The translations under genes and the position numbers were made by a program. A stretch of DNA of 64,000 nucleotides from Ceratorhiza oryzae-sativae (lineage: Eukaryota > Basidiomycota > Agaricomycetes > Cantharellales > Ceratobasidiaceae). The notes beneath the pieces are model-generated. The model was not told the origin of the DNA and did no database searches. It saw only the letters and a list, made by a program, of their open reading frames with translations. How positions within the stretch are numbered: the first letter of the stretch is position 1; the number at the start of each line of letters is the position of its first letter. Shown here one piece after another: positions 32,240-43,294 of the stretch. The stretch covers positions 1 through 64,000 of the forward strand of contig JARWMV010000008.1 in assembly GCA_030998015.1 (NCBI GenBank), read 5' to 3'.

Positions 32240-33554
32240 TGTTACAGGTCAGGGTACACTTGAATATCTAGAGCTTAAGCAAATGTCGATATGTCAGTAT
32301 ACACTAATCATACTCAATACTTCTTAGGCTAGAGTAAGAAGGCTCAAAGTAGTTGCAATGCAATCAAGTAATGCTCAAGGTAGTCTTAATCTCTCACAGT
32401 GTAAACTGACTAATTTATAGGTATAAAGAGCAAGACTACTATGGTCAGGTTCCCTTAGATATCTTAAATGTAGTTCAGCCCTAGTTGCTTGGACTAACTG
32501 ATATGAATCTTAATACTAGACTTAAGCAATAGCTTATAGGATAGATGGTGGGCTGCCTAATGTGTGTACTTCCTCATCTACAGGTACTTAGATTTCCTCT
32601 AATAGCTGGTACTTAATGTCATGCTCAATCAGGCAATATTGTATCCTTATATATCTCAGTATATAAGATACAATGAATCAGACAGTATATAACTAATATG
32701 GTACTTTATTCCTCAGTACTAGTTATATAAGAAATCACACACAGACAAGAGAAAAATAGAAAGAGAAAAGAAACCAATAACTGGTCTGGGTTGAGTAAGA
32801 GTAGGAGGGAGGAGGTGGTCTGGAAGGGCCTCAGAGGATATCCTTTTATACCCTGAGGAGGGCATTCCAGAGCCAAATAGATACATGCATGCCAGTGCAA
32901 TCATCAAAAGAGGGTACTGCTATACTTGGGGTACACCCTAGCCCAACATAGGATAAGAAAGTAAAGACAGGGTGTGGATCAAAGGCATTGATGCATCTGA
33001 GACCTGCTATTGGCTTGTAGATCATATTATCATAGTATATACATGTAATGAATGGAGGCTACATCTCAGTGAGTCATAAAGTGAGTCAGAGAAGCTTCTG
33101 GATCAATTTGGAAGGCTCTCCTGACTAAGTGGAGTCATTAGATCTTGATTGATGGTCCAGTAAGATTCTAATGATCTTCAGGCCATTCCGGTGCAAGGAT
33201 CTGGTGGATCGCGACAATCCTCGTGCAGCAGATACCGCCAAAGATTAGCTATCGATAGAGCATAAGATTGCTTTGATAGCATAAGCGGTTGCCGAGATAT
33301 GAGCAGTGCAATGTTGTAATTAATATCTCCTGATAAGAGGAAATATTGCAACCTCTATATCTCTCTGAGTTCTTAAGATAAAATCACGATGAAATATGCG
33401 TTGGAAAGAGGAGATTTTGTACTATTTAATGGAACACAAATAGTACAAATTCAGACGCATATAAATTCATTTAATTTCAAGAAAATTACAGAGGCATCGC
33501 TTGAGGTTGGCAAAGCAGACTAAAATAATAGAAAAATGTTAGTGATCCATAACA
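32240..33554 (-). mobile_element. solo LTR, family D (reverse)
   Basis: 1315 bp, TGTTACAGGTCAGGG to GTGATCCATAACA. TSD TATCC (32235-32239) and GATCC (33555-33559), 4 of 5. Helitron reading is continuous if one TSD copy is dropped, which supports the boundaries. Confidence 0.88.
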
Positions 33555-34607
33555 GATCCAGACCCCACTTGACTTGAACATGCAAGGGCACTCCTCTACC
33601 AGGAGATTCTTGGCAGGTTTAGCTGGAACAAAAAGGCTGGGAAATTTAATTTGGACTGCTTCAAAACAGCAAATGATGGCACTGTGTCTTTCATTGGAGG
33701 CACCTTGGGACACAAGTATGCAGTTCCTGTGAACTCTGGTGTCAAGTTTTATCTGTGGACTCTCCTTATGGTGGTGCATGAGGCAACATCATATGAACAT
33801 TTGCAGACAGTCAATGACATAACACATCCCACTTTCCATGATGCATGTATTGCACTTGGGATTGTAGCCAACAACAATGAGTGGGTGTTATGCTTGCAGG
33901 AAGCAGCATCTACCAAGACTGGGAGGCAGCTGCAACAACCTTTTGCAGTTATCTTGATGGCTTGGAGCCCAGCTAATCCTCTGGCACTCTGGGAACAATT
34001 CTGCCAAAACACCTGTGATGACTGGAGGCATCAGCTCAGGGTGCCACCCTGGAGGTGTTATAGCATGCCAGGCAATGACATTTATGACTTTGGGCTCTAC
34101 TTGGTTGAACAATTAGCTTTGCAGTCTGGGTAAACTATGAGGGATGTCAACTTGCCAAGTTGGAGTCAATTGGGATGTTGCAGAATGGGAGTCAAATAAA
34201 CTCATCTGAGGGCAGTACCAGCTACATGATGAGCAGCCTGAAGGGGCAGTTGAACAGGCTCAGGCCCAATTGGACATGGAGCAGCACACAGCATTTGACC
34301 AAGTACTTGCTTCAGTCAACAATGGCTTGGGCACCACTTTCTGTCTTGATGGTCCTGCAGGCACTGGGAAGACCTTCTTGTACAAGACCCTCTGCTATAC
34401 TTTATGGAGCCAGGGGAAAATTTTTCTTTGTGTAGCATCTTCTGGACTTGCAGCTCTTCTCTTGCCTTGTGGAAAAACTGTTCACTCACCATTCAAGATC
34501 CCACTTGACATCAGTGAATCTAGCACCTGAAATATCTCAATGAATATTCAACTTGCCAGCTTCTTCTCCACACTGATCTTATTATCTGGGCAGAGGTGCC
34601 TATGCAG
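33555..34607 (+). pseudogene. Helitron piece 6: linker and Pif1-like helicase start
   Basis: ARALLYQEILGRFSWNKKAG, GVKFYLWTLLMVVHEATSYE, TFHDACIALGIVANNNEW (Helitron linker motifs), then the helicase: Walker A GPAGTGKTFLYKT near 34350 and VASSGLAALLLP. Walker B reads LIIWAEVPMQ at the break, where the family has WDE, so a catalytic Asp is lost. Split by G3 with perfect TSD CTATGCAG. Confidence 0.88.
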
Positions 34608-36551
34608 TAGGGATGTGCTGCTGCTTTCTGGCATGCCAGAAGCCAGAATTCTGGCTTCTGGCACATAGAATTCTGGCATTGCTAGTGCCAGCACCAGTGC
34701 CAGAATTAGCCTCACAATGCAAATTTCCACATGGAATGCTGCCAAATTTTCTGCATTTAAGCACCAGGATTTCTGTGTTATGCTAGCAAGGGAATGCAAG
34801 AATTACTGCTATGGTAATTGCAAAGCTTTTTCTGAAACTTGCAATAATTGTTCATTTAATATGCCATTAAATGTGGAAAGTCTGTTGCATTCTAATGGTA
34901 TACTACAATCTATTATGATTCTGTTTTCTGAGGTCATTGATGGCAAAATATGCTACAGAAATATTCACAGGTAAGTGCAGCTGAACCCCTGGGTGAGTTA
35001 ATGAGCAGAGCCCCATGTAAGTGATACCATCAATGTGTCTCAGTGAGGAGATTCCAATGGAAGTATAAGCTAAGCTCTATGTGTACCATAGGAGGAGCAA
35101 TCAGTGATTCTGGGTGATGTAACCCCTAATCAGCACCAGAAGCACTAATGAATCCAGCCATGCAAACCTTGCTCCCCATATGTATTAATGTGTGAAAACC
35201 ATATGTGGTAATGTGTACAAAAAATCAGCTGCTTAGAAGCAGTATTGGGAGATGAAATCAAGGGGGCAAGCCCCCTGAAGGCCAAAAATTGCTCAGGAGG
35301 CTGGTAGAGGGTGAACTGGGAGTCTAGAGCCAGTCCCAATGCAATTTACAGCTTCAGAAGCTCAGATAGCCTATGTATAGGTGGTCACTAATATATCTAA
35401 TGCAAGGTAATTGTCTCAGAAGATGACTGACACTGTTTCAACTGGTGTATTGCACTACATGGCTGCACCATGAATGATTCACCTTGTTGAAGCTGCCCTG
35501 TCTGAAAAGCACAGAACTATAGGGGGTTTTCTGAGGTCCAGGAGTCCATTTGCAGTGCTGGATTTTCCATGAGTAGACTTTGGTAGTGAGTTCTAGGAGG
35601 TGTGCATATGTGGGCTTATTGTCAGAGCCAACAACCTGAATGACAATGCCAAATGCTGATGAGGCAATGGCAGACCCAAAGGCTGTAACACTGAGGATCA
35701 AGACTGCAACATCTAGGAGGGGACATGCAGTGAGGAGGGTGGTTACAACAACACACTGGGAGGTTTAGAGATGCACTTGTGCTGAAGAGAACTGGGCAGA
35801 TACTGATTGGCTTGGTGACTGCTCAGGTAAAAGGGATAGTTCAACAGGAGGTTGAGTTCTGAGGCTTAAGGCTCTCAGATTCTCCCTTATATATTCAAGG
35901 AGGAGGCAGTACATATGTAATAGGAAGCTTCAATGGAATTGTACAATTACTGAAGTGGTGCCACATCAACAGAATATTCCAGAATACATCAACAATGGTC
36001 AACAACAACAAGGTCACAAGACTTAGTCAATAATTCTATGCATATATCTGAATAAACAGGACTTGTCCATAAAAGCAGGAAAATAGAGGTAAAATAAATC
36101 ATAATAAATTTGAATAAATTTGTGCTCATGGTCTAGGCCATGACACTTATTTCTTTCACAAAGAAACAATTGCACTGCTACATAGAAGGATTTTTGACCT
36201 ATTGTTCCTAAGGCTTATCTACCCTCATGATTTTTGTGAATTTAATGAGCCACTGATCAGAAGAATCTGGTGAGTTTGTAAAACTGGTCCCCCTTTTAAT
36301 GCACTGTGACAGATACAAAATGAGCTGTGATAAGCCTTATAATTTATTGTGGCCTGGAGTGCTGTACATCATTTGTAACCCCTGAATTTTCTCTATTTAA
36401 TGGTGTATATATTGTATTAATGCACTGGAATTTCACCAAATGTCTGCATTCCTGCTTGCTGGTGCCAGCACTGGGGTGGGAATCACCAAATAATGATGAC
36501 TTCTGGTATGCTGGTGCGAATTTTTGGCAAAATATCAGTGTCACATCCTTA
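34608..36551 (+). mobile_element. G3: hAT-like TIR element containing a C LTR
   Basis: Ends TAGGGATGTG and (right, reverse complement) TAAGGATGTG; perfect 8-bp TSD CTATGCAG at 34600-34607 and 36552-36559. Without the C LTR it is about 1.41 kb, the size of G1 and G2. Core at 35122-35176. CpG-poor, so older than G1/G2. Confidence 0.88.
35620..36145 (-). mobile_element. solo LTR, family C (reverse), perfect TSD
   Basis: 526 bp, exactly the length of the element C LTRs; TGTCAGAGCC to CTAGGCCATGACA. TSD CTTAT at 35615-35619 and 36146-36150. Confidence 0.92.
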
Positions 36552-36995
36552 CTATGCAGCATTGTTATTGTGCTGTAGCATGTAACTGGACATGTCAAGA
36601 CATTGGACACCACCCACAAACAGCCTTTGGGGGCATCACTGTTGTATTTGGTGGTGACTTTCAGCAAACTCTCCCTGTGATTCACAAGGGACAGCCAGAG
36701 CAAATTATGGCAGCCTGCCTTAAAAGGTCTCCACCTAGAGATGTCTTGCCAGCATGCCAGTGTGCTGGCAAGACATCTCTATCTCCACTTCAGCCTGCTA
36801 TGCAGAAGCTTCACCTTTAAACCAATATGCAACTCCAGGGCCATCCAGAAATGGCTGCATTGGCAACTTGGCATCTATGCTTGGGGAGGTTTGTGGCATT
36901 CCAGAGAGTGTTTCTGGCAACATCAGCCTCTGGCCATACATGTGGTTCCATAGCTGCACCAACCTCATTGACAAAGTCTATGCAAATCTTGCAGA
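36552..36995 (+). pseudogene. Helitron piece 7: helicase middle part, 3' truncated
   Basis: Continues VPMQ into MQHCYCAVACNWTCQDI, AFGGITVVFGGDFQQTLPVI (helicase motif III, GGDFQQ.LPV) and later QLQGHPEM ... LIDKVYANLADIQP. It then gives way to a Gypsy RT near 36996, so the helicase C-terminus and the Helitron 3' hairpin/CTRR end are missing. Confidence 0.85.
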
Positions 36996-37145
36996 CATTC
37001 AACCAATGGCCAATGGAAGACATCAAGGATGTACCTTTGGGTCCTATCTACCCAATGACACTGGCTGAAACAACTGCACTCAGGGAAGACCTCAATACAG
37101 AGCTTACAAGTGGCAAGATCTGTCCCAGCACTGCCCCTGCAGGTG

Positions 37146-38540
37146 TGTTATGGATTACTAACATTTTCTATTATTTTAGTCTGCTCTGCCAACCTCAAGC
37201 AATGCCTCTGGGGATGCTGCCAATTGGGCACAAACATTCCTAAATAAGATATCTAACAAGGAGAACCATGAATTCCTCAAGTCTTGGTTGGCATCTCTGT
37301 AATTAAATTGTGAAATACTTGAATTTGTATGCACTCCAAATTGTACTATGTTGTGTTCCATTGAATAGTACAAATTTCCCACTTTCCAACGCATATTTTA
37401 TTAAGTTTTTATGATAAGATCTCAGAGAGATACAGAGGTTATGATATTTCCTCTTATCAGGAGATATTGATTACAACATCGCCCCACTCATATCTCGGCA
37501 ACCGCTTACGCTATCAAAGTGATCTTATGCTCTATCGATAGCTAATCTTCGGCAGTATCTGCTGCCCGAAGATCGTCGCGATCCACCGGATCCTCGCGCC
37601 GGAATGGCCCGAAGATCATTAGAATCTTACTGGACCATCAATCAAGATCTAATGACTCCAGTGAGTCAGGAGAGCCTTCCTAATTGATCCAGAAGCTTCT
37701 CTGACTCACTTTATGACTCACTGAGATGTAGCCTCCATTCATTACATGTATATACTATGATAATATGATCTACAAGCCAATAGCAGGTCTCAGATGCATC
37801 AATGCCTTTGATCCACACCTTGTCTTTACTCTCTTATCCTATACTGGGCTAGGGTGTACCCCAAGTATAGCAGTACCCTCTTTTGATGATCACACTGGCA
37901 TGCATGTATCTACTTGGCTCTGGAATGCCCTCCTCAGGGTATAAAAGGACCTCCTCTGAGGCCCTTCCAGACCCCCTCCTCCTCTACTCAACCCCAACCA
38001 GTTATTGGTTTCTTTTCTCTTTCTATTTCTCTTGTCTGTGTGTGATTTCCTATATAATTAGTACTGAGGAATAAAGTACCATATTAGTTATATACTGTCT
38101 GATTCATTGTATCTTGTATACTGAGATATATAAGAATACAATATTGCCTGATTGAGCATGACATTAAGTACCAGCTATTAGAGGAAATCTAAGTACCTGT
38201 AGATGAGGAAGTACACACATTAGGCAGCCCACCATCTATCCTATAAGCTATTGCTTAAGCCTAGTATTAAGATTCATATCAGTTAGTCCAAGCAACTAGG
38301 GCTGAACTACATTTAAGATATCTAAGGGAACCTGACCATAGTAGTCTTGCTCTTTATACCTCTAAATTAGTCAGTTTACACTGTGAGAGATTAAGACTAC
38401 CTTGAGTGTTACTTGATTGCTTCACAACTACTTTGAGCCTTCTTACTCTAGTCTAAGAAGTATTGAGTACAATTAGTGTATACTAACATATCTACATTTA
38501 CTTAAGCTCTAGATATTCAAGTTTACCCTGACCTGTAACA
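37146..38540 (+). mobile_element. solo LTR, family D, perfect TSD, with 82-bp insertion
   Basis: TGTTATGGATTAC to CTGACCTGTAACA, TSD AGGTG at 37141-37145 and 38541-38545. 1395 bp because about 82 bp of foreign sequence lies near 37212-37293. The segment around 37490-37615 keeps many CpGs (for example CGTCGCGATCCACCGGATCC), more than any other D copy here. Confidence 0.9.
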
Positions 38541-38624
38541 AGGTGCTCCCGTGATGTTTGTCCAGAAGGCTGATGGCCACCTGTGGCTGGTGGTTGATCA
38601 CTGCTGCCTTAACGATATCACCTT

Positions 38625-39310
38625 TGTCACAACCTCTGAAAGCAGTTGTTGGACTTTGCTTTACAAGTGGCTAATGCCCAGAATGGGTCTGGACTACATC
38701 CTTACTACTGCTGATGTGTGGCTTGTGTTGGCCTGATGCCTTGCATGTGTCTACCATCTTGTGGCTTGACACTGAATGCACTTACCTGCTTGTGTCTGAT
38801 GGACACCTGTTGCTGAGTAAGCAACTGTGGCCAGTGGCTAAGTCAGGTGCTTAGTGCTGGGGCTTGCAACATGGTCTTGACTCAAGACCCTTCTAGCCAT
38901 TACTTAAGCTAATAAGTCATCTATGGACTGTTCTTCACACTGGATGCTTTAGAGGGAATTGACAAGATAGAGCAAGCTGGGGTAGACCAGCTTGCTATCC
39001 TTGCTTTTATACTATTCTAACCAAGGGAGTGACTAAGCATACATGCAGGATGAGTAAAAAAGAATGGCAGTGATCAGTCATCCTGTTACTAATAATAGTG
39101 CATCCATCAGTTAGCAAGTAACTAATACTAGTAGGATGAGTAAGGTGAATGGCAGTGATCAGTAAGCAAGTGACTAAAAATAGGATATGGCTCAGTAAGC
39201 AAGTGGAGGTGCTTACTCATGGGGGAAGAGTGGTCAAGCCACAACACAGAAATAGTAAACAAAGGAAAAAATGATGTTTAGCCATGAGACCTTGATTGTG
39301 GCTTATGACA
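38625..39310 (-). mobile_element. solo LTR, family A (reverse)
   Basis: 686 bp, TGTCACAACCTCTG to GTGGCTTATGACA. TSD ACCTT (38620-38624) and ACCAT (39311-39315), 4 of 5; the RT codons across the site are restored with the second copy. Confidence 0.88.
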
Positions 39311-39954
39311 ACCATCAAGGGCTGCTATTGCTGCTGTGTCAGGATGACCTAATTGAAAAGCTCCAGTCTGCAATGATCTTCACCAAGCTGGATTGGTGCC
39401 CAGTGTACAACAAAGTCTATTGGGCCTTGCAAATGTGCATGCTGTGTTCCAACACTTCATGAACAACATCTTTAGGGACATCTTGGATAACTTTGTCATG
39501 ATCCACCTAGACAACATCCTGATCTTCTCCAACAACAGAGAGGAGCATGTGGGCTATGTCAGAGAGGTTCTCACACATTTGCAGAAGCACAACCTCTTCT
39601 GCAGGAGAAGCTCCATTTTGCAGTCACCTCTGTCACCTTCATTTGATTGGTGAATACTCCTGAAGGTATCTATCTCAACACAGAAGGAGAATGTCAAGGC
39701 AATCATTGAATTGCTAGCTCCTCTGATAGTGAAACTAGTGCAGAGTTTCCTGGGATTTGCAAACTTCTACTGCTGCTTCATTGCAAATTTTAGCTGGTTG
39801 GCTAGACCTCTCCATGCACTGACACATCTGAACACCCCATGGCACTGGGGAGAGGAGCAGCAAGCAGTATTAGATGGTGTCAAGCAGGCAATTTCATTGG
39901 AACCTTTGCTTGCACACCCAAATGAGGGATCCTGATCTCCTGGAAACTGATACC

Positions 39955-40329
39955 TGTCACAAACTGACATGCATATATCCACTCTATTATATTTTCTCGA
40001 TTTACTACATTTTATGAGACCAGCTTCAAACATACTTGCCTTTTATGGTATATCTGTGTCATGTGATTCAGGGGATGTTCCAGACCAATAACCGAGATGT
40101 ATTTCAACTCTGATGTGAAATTCCGCAGTTCCGCAGTCACTTCTACTGCTTCTATCTCTTATCAGTTGTGACTCACTATACAGACTTGTTTGTTATGATG
40201 TGGCTTGTACTATGTATATAAACCAGGTCAAGTTCACAGAGGACTCCTCAAGAACTTGACCTCTTGTCGAATACAAGTTCTTTTCCTTTCTTACTATTTT
40301 TCTCATTGCCTGACTTGTCATCGTTGACA
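39955..40329 (+). repeat. B2 5' LTR
   Basis: 375 bp. TATATAAA at 40215-40222, predicted transcript start AAGAACTTGACCT at 40250-40262. Confidence 0.95.
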
Positions 40330-40331
40330 TC

Positions 40332-40344
40332 AGGTCAAGTTCTT
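40332..40344 (+). promoter_or_regulatory. B2 primer-binding site, self-priming type
   Basis: AGGTCAAGTTCTT, 2 nt after the LTR, perfectly complementary to 40250-40262 over 13 nt, as in B1. Confidence 0.75.
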
Positions 40345-40584
40345 TACAATCGTAAGTCTCAGTGTCGTCTGGGATACTTCTGGAACGCCATTGGCGTTGT
40401 CTCAAGATAACTCCCTGTTGCCTTCCCCAATCTGCTCCACCTATCCACAGCCACAAGACATCATTGCCCTATATGTGCCTCTGTGAAACCTTGCATAGCC
40501 AGGTCCCTCACATGTTGTAACAAGCTTTGGTTCTCTAATCTCTTCCATTGACAAGAGGTGGGGTTGCTCATTGCCCTTAAGTAG

Positions 40585-41404
40585 TTGAGCAATGGAGGTC
40601 ACCTTCCTATTCCAATAGACTTGAGAAAGGGTCTATCTCTCTCTTTTATCTTGCTCTTGCTCGAGTACGTCTCTAACGGAATGCACGGCCCTCAAGTGGC
40701 ACAACCTTTTACAGAAGATCAGTGCTGCTGTCTGTGTGGGTGGTTTGGACACCTGTCTATCCACTGCTTTACCCTCAACTCAGTCGAAAGTATCCTTGAA
40801 GAAGCTGGGCACATCGATTTTAACTGAGTAGTAATCATCAAAGTCCGCCCCCAGAAAGTTGGATGTGCCCAACAAGCGTTTGTCACCAAGCTGGGTGCCC
40901 CTGAGTGCAAAATCTGCCATCAGGTGAACGGAGCCACTTTCCCAGCACGCTGCCCTTATTGTCCTAAGAAGGACAAATTCCTCTACTACTACACCATCCC
41001 TTGCAACCAGCTATAAGCTGGAGAACCTTGGTCAACAACTTCTTTGTCACCTGCTAAACACTATCAAAAATTTCCAAGACAGGTATTGTCATTATCAGAA
41101 TAAGTATGAAGAAACCTGTGAAAAACTCCATGAAGCCAAGGCCCATTGCACATACCTAACCAAGTGTTTGCACAAACACCAGGAGGACTATCTATCCCTC
41201 CTCCAAGATCATCTCAGACTAGAAGCTATAGTCCAAGAAACCATCAAACCCCACAAGTACGCCTTCCCCATCTTCTCAACCCCATCAGACCTTCCTCACC
41301 CCACCTTTCTAAGTGGCATGAGCTTGCCAATTCAGGAAGAAGCACCCCTTCTGGCAGCCCAAGTTGATCCTCCCCAAGGAAACACTCCTTTGGGATCAAA
41401 CTAA
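40585..41404 (+). pseudogene. B2 pre-gag ORF pair
   Basis: Same organisation as B1: zinc knuckle CCLCGWFGHLSIHC, then the coiled-coil-like region and LPHPTFLSGMSLPIQEEAP to the stop at 41404. The first frame ends early at TGA 40825-40827, where B1 has CGA, a CpG-type nonsense change. The second frame again opens in a different phase without its own early Met. Confidence 0.6.
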
Positions 41405-41615
41405 ACTAAAAAGGGTGGAGTGCCCATATCGTTGTCAAGATACCAAAAGTTGGGACCTGGACAATACGTGGCTAAGGTTTGAAGGAGTTGGAAATTTTGA
41501 AATCTATAGACTTGTGCAGGGAACCAAGATCTTTTATTATCAAAACAACCCTCAATTTCCTGTACTTCCATACTGTCTCTGTCACCGTTAAAAATCTACT
41601 CGATTTCTTTCTGAA

Positions 41616-43294
41616 ATGGCATCACCAACCCCTGCCCCTGCTTGGGCAAATACGTCTGATGGAGATAAGGTCATCTATATGCTCCAATCAATGGACAAAC
41701 TGCAAGAACAAACCAACAATCTCCAAAACAATATTGGAGACATTGAACACAATAATAAAACCTACACAGACTCACTCGAGGCCAAACTTACCACCAACCA
41801 GACAAAAATAGATGCAGATGTGGCTGGACTAGCCACCAACGTCAACAATCTAGTGGGGATGCTAGCCATTCTCCAAACCACTATCACACGCATCAAAGCA
41901 CAGATCAACACTTCCACAGGTGGCTCAGGTGCTGCCCAAGTACTAGCTCCCTCCTGTGCAGCCCAACCACAACCAACAACACCTGCTCCCTCTAGTGGGT
42001 CAACTGCAAAGGTTAAGATGGCCACCCCTCAAAAGTTTGATGGCACAAAACAAGAAGATGCCATCTCATTCAGAATTGCATGTGCCCAATACATTAATAC
42101 AAACATGAGTGGGCATTTGGCAGATCAAGTGGTCGCCTTCATCACCTCTTATCTCGAAGGGTCTGTGGCAGAATGGGTCAACTCCTACGAGGAGTTTGAA
42201 ATCTTAAACCCTGGAACTGCAATCCCATGGCTTCATGATGCCAACCTGTTTTGGCAGGAATTCACCACCCAATATGGGGACTTGAACCGCACTGAAAATA
42301 ACTGCAACAAATAGTGGAAACTGAAACAATCCAAGACAGTCCAAGACTACCTCACTCTGTTCAACCTATACTCAACTGGGCTCAACTACAACGATGCAGC
42401 CATGCGTGATCAGTTCTACGATGGGTTGTCGTCTGATGTAACAGACAGCATGGTAGCCCAAAATTATGATCCCTGCACAAAGACATTCGCACAGCTCACG
42501 CAGCAGGCCCTGGAAATCAACCACCACCTCATTTCTTTCAGAAGCAAGAGGAGATCTCATGGGGGTAACAAGTCCAGCAGCAACAATGCCTCAACCAGTA
42601 GGCTGACAAATAACCCTCAAGGCACCCCCCAAAAAGAGAAATTCAAGAATGGGGAACGAGTATACAAGATTAAGGATGGCAGGGCTGTAAAAGGTCAAAT
42701 CGTAGCCATTGGGCCCAACGCAAAGGGCTTCACAGTCCCAACTGTCCACTATGATGGCAGCAATGCCAACGTAAAAGAATCCTTCAAGGACATAAAGAAG
42801 GATAACCATCCACTGGTGGTCCCAAAGGCAAAGGATCCAGATGCAATGGATCTGGACAGCACAGGAAAAGGGAAGGGGACAAACACCTGCTATAACTGTG
42901 GAGGGCGTGGCCACATTGCTGCCAAATGCCCCTAAGCCAAGATGTCAGGATACAATGTTGGAGATTATGAGTGCATCAGTGCTCATGCAAGTTACGTTAC
43001 TGTAACACAAATGCTTTACTCATCTCTCTTGTTTGTATGCGTTCTATCTCATTGTCTTACTCATTGTTGTTTCGCTTGTTTTCGCTTGTTCTCTATGTGA
43101 TATCTCAGCTATGTATATGCTTACTGATCGAGATGTATATATACTCGGTTTCTCATGTAGTAGCTAGTCACTCATTTGAATACACTCGTATACATATTTT
43201 ACATGTTTTATTTCACTGCGCTACGCTACGTTCAACATACGAGGCAGTGGTTGAGGATGTGGAAACAACCAACGATGAGTTGGTAAAAGAATGA
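41616..43294 (+). pseudogene. gag: B2 Gag with two stops and an LTR insertion
   Basis: Starts MASPTPAPAWANTSDGDKV. Frame continues past TAG at 42312-42314 (Trp in B1) to a TAA at 42933-42935 just after the zinc knuckle CYNCGGRGHIAAKC. A copia-like LTR follows, then the last codons (EAVVEDVETTNDELVKE). The gag stop and pol start overlap as ATGA at 43291-43294. Otherwise colinear with B1 Gag. Confidence 0.9.
42956..43237 (+). mobile_element. CpG-rich copia-like solo LTR
   Basis: 282 bp, TGTTGGAGATT to CGTTCAACA, the TGTTGGA...TCAACA ends typical of Ty1/copia LTRs. TSD TACAA (42951-42955) and TACGA (43238-43242). Contains many CpGs (CGCTTGTTTTCGCTTG, CTGCGCTACGCTACG) in CpG-depleted surroundings. 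B1 lacks it. Confidence 0.85.

Larger units (their letters stand above)
36996..39954 (+). pseudogene. Ty3/Gypsy RT-RNase H relic J, split by LTRs D and A
   Basis: RT pieces at 36996-37145 (PLGPIYPMTLAETTALRE ... STAPAG), 38546-38624 (PVMFVQKADGHLWLVVDHC, with the frame ending at ITF), 39311-39954 (LIEKLQSAMIFTKLD, then HLDNILIFSNNREEH, QSFLGFANFYCCF, HWGEEQQAVLDGVKQ, ending at an RNase H ETDT-like end). The catalytic YxDD box reads HLDN: GAC-GAC has become GAC-AAC (39510-39515), a CpG-to-CpA change. The RNase H stretch resumes beyond B2 at 48636. Confidence 0.88.
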
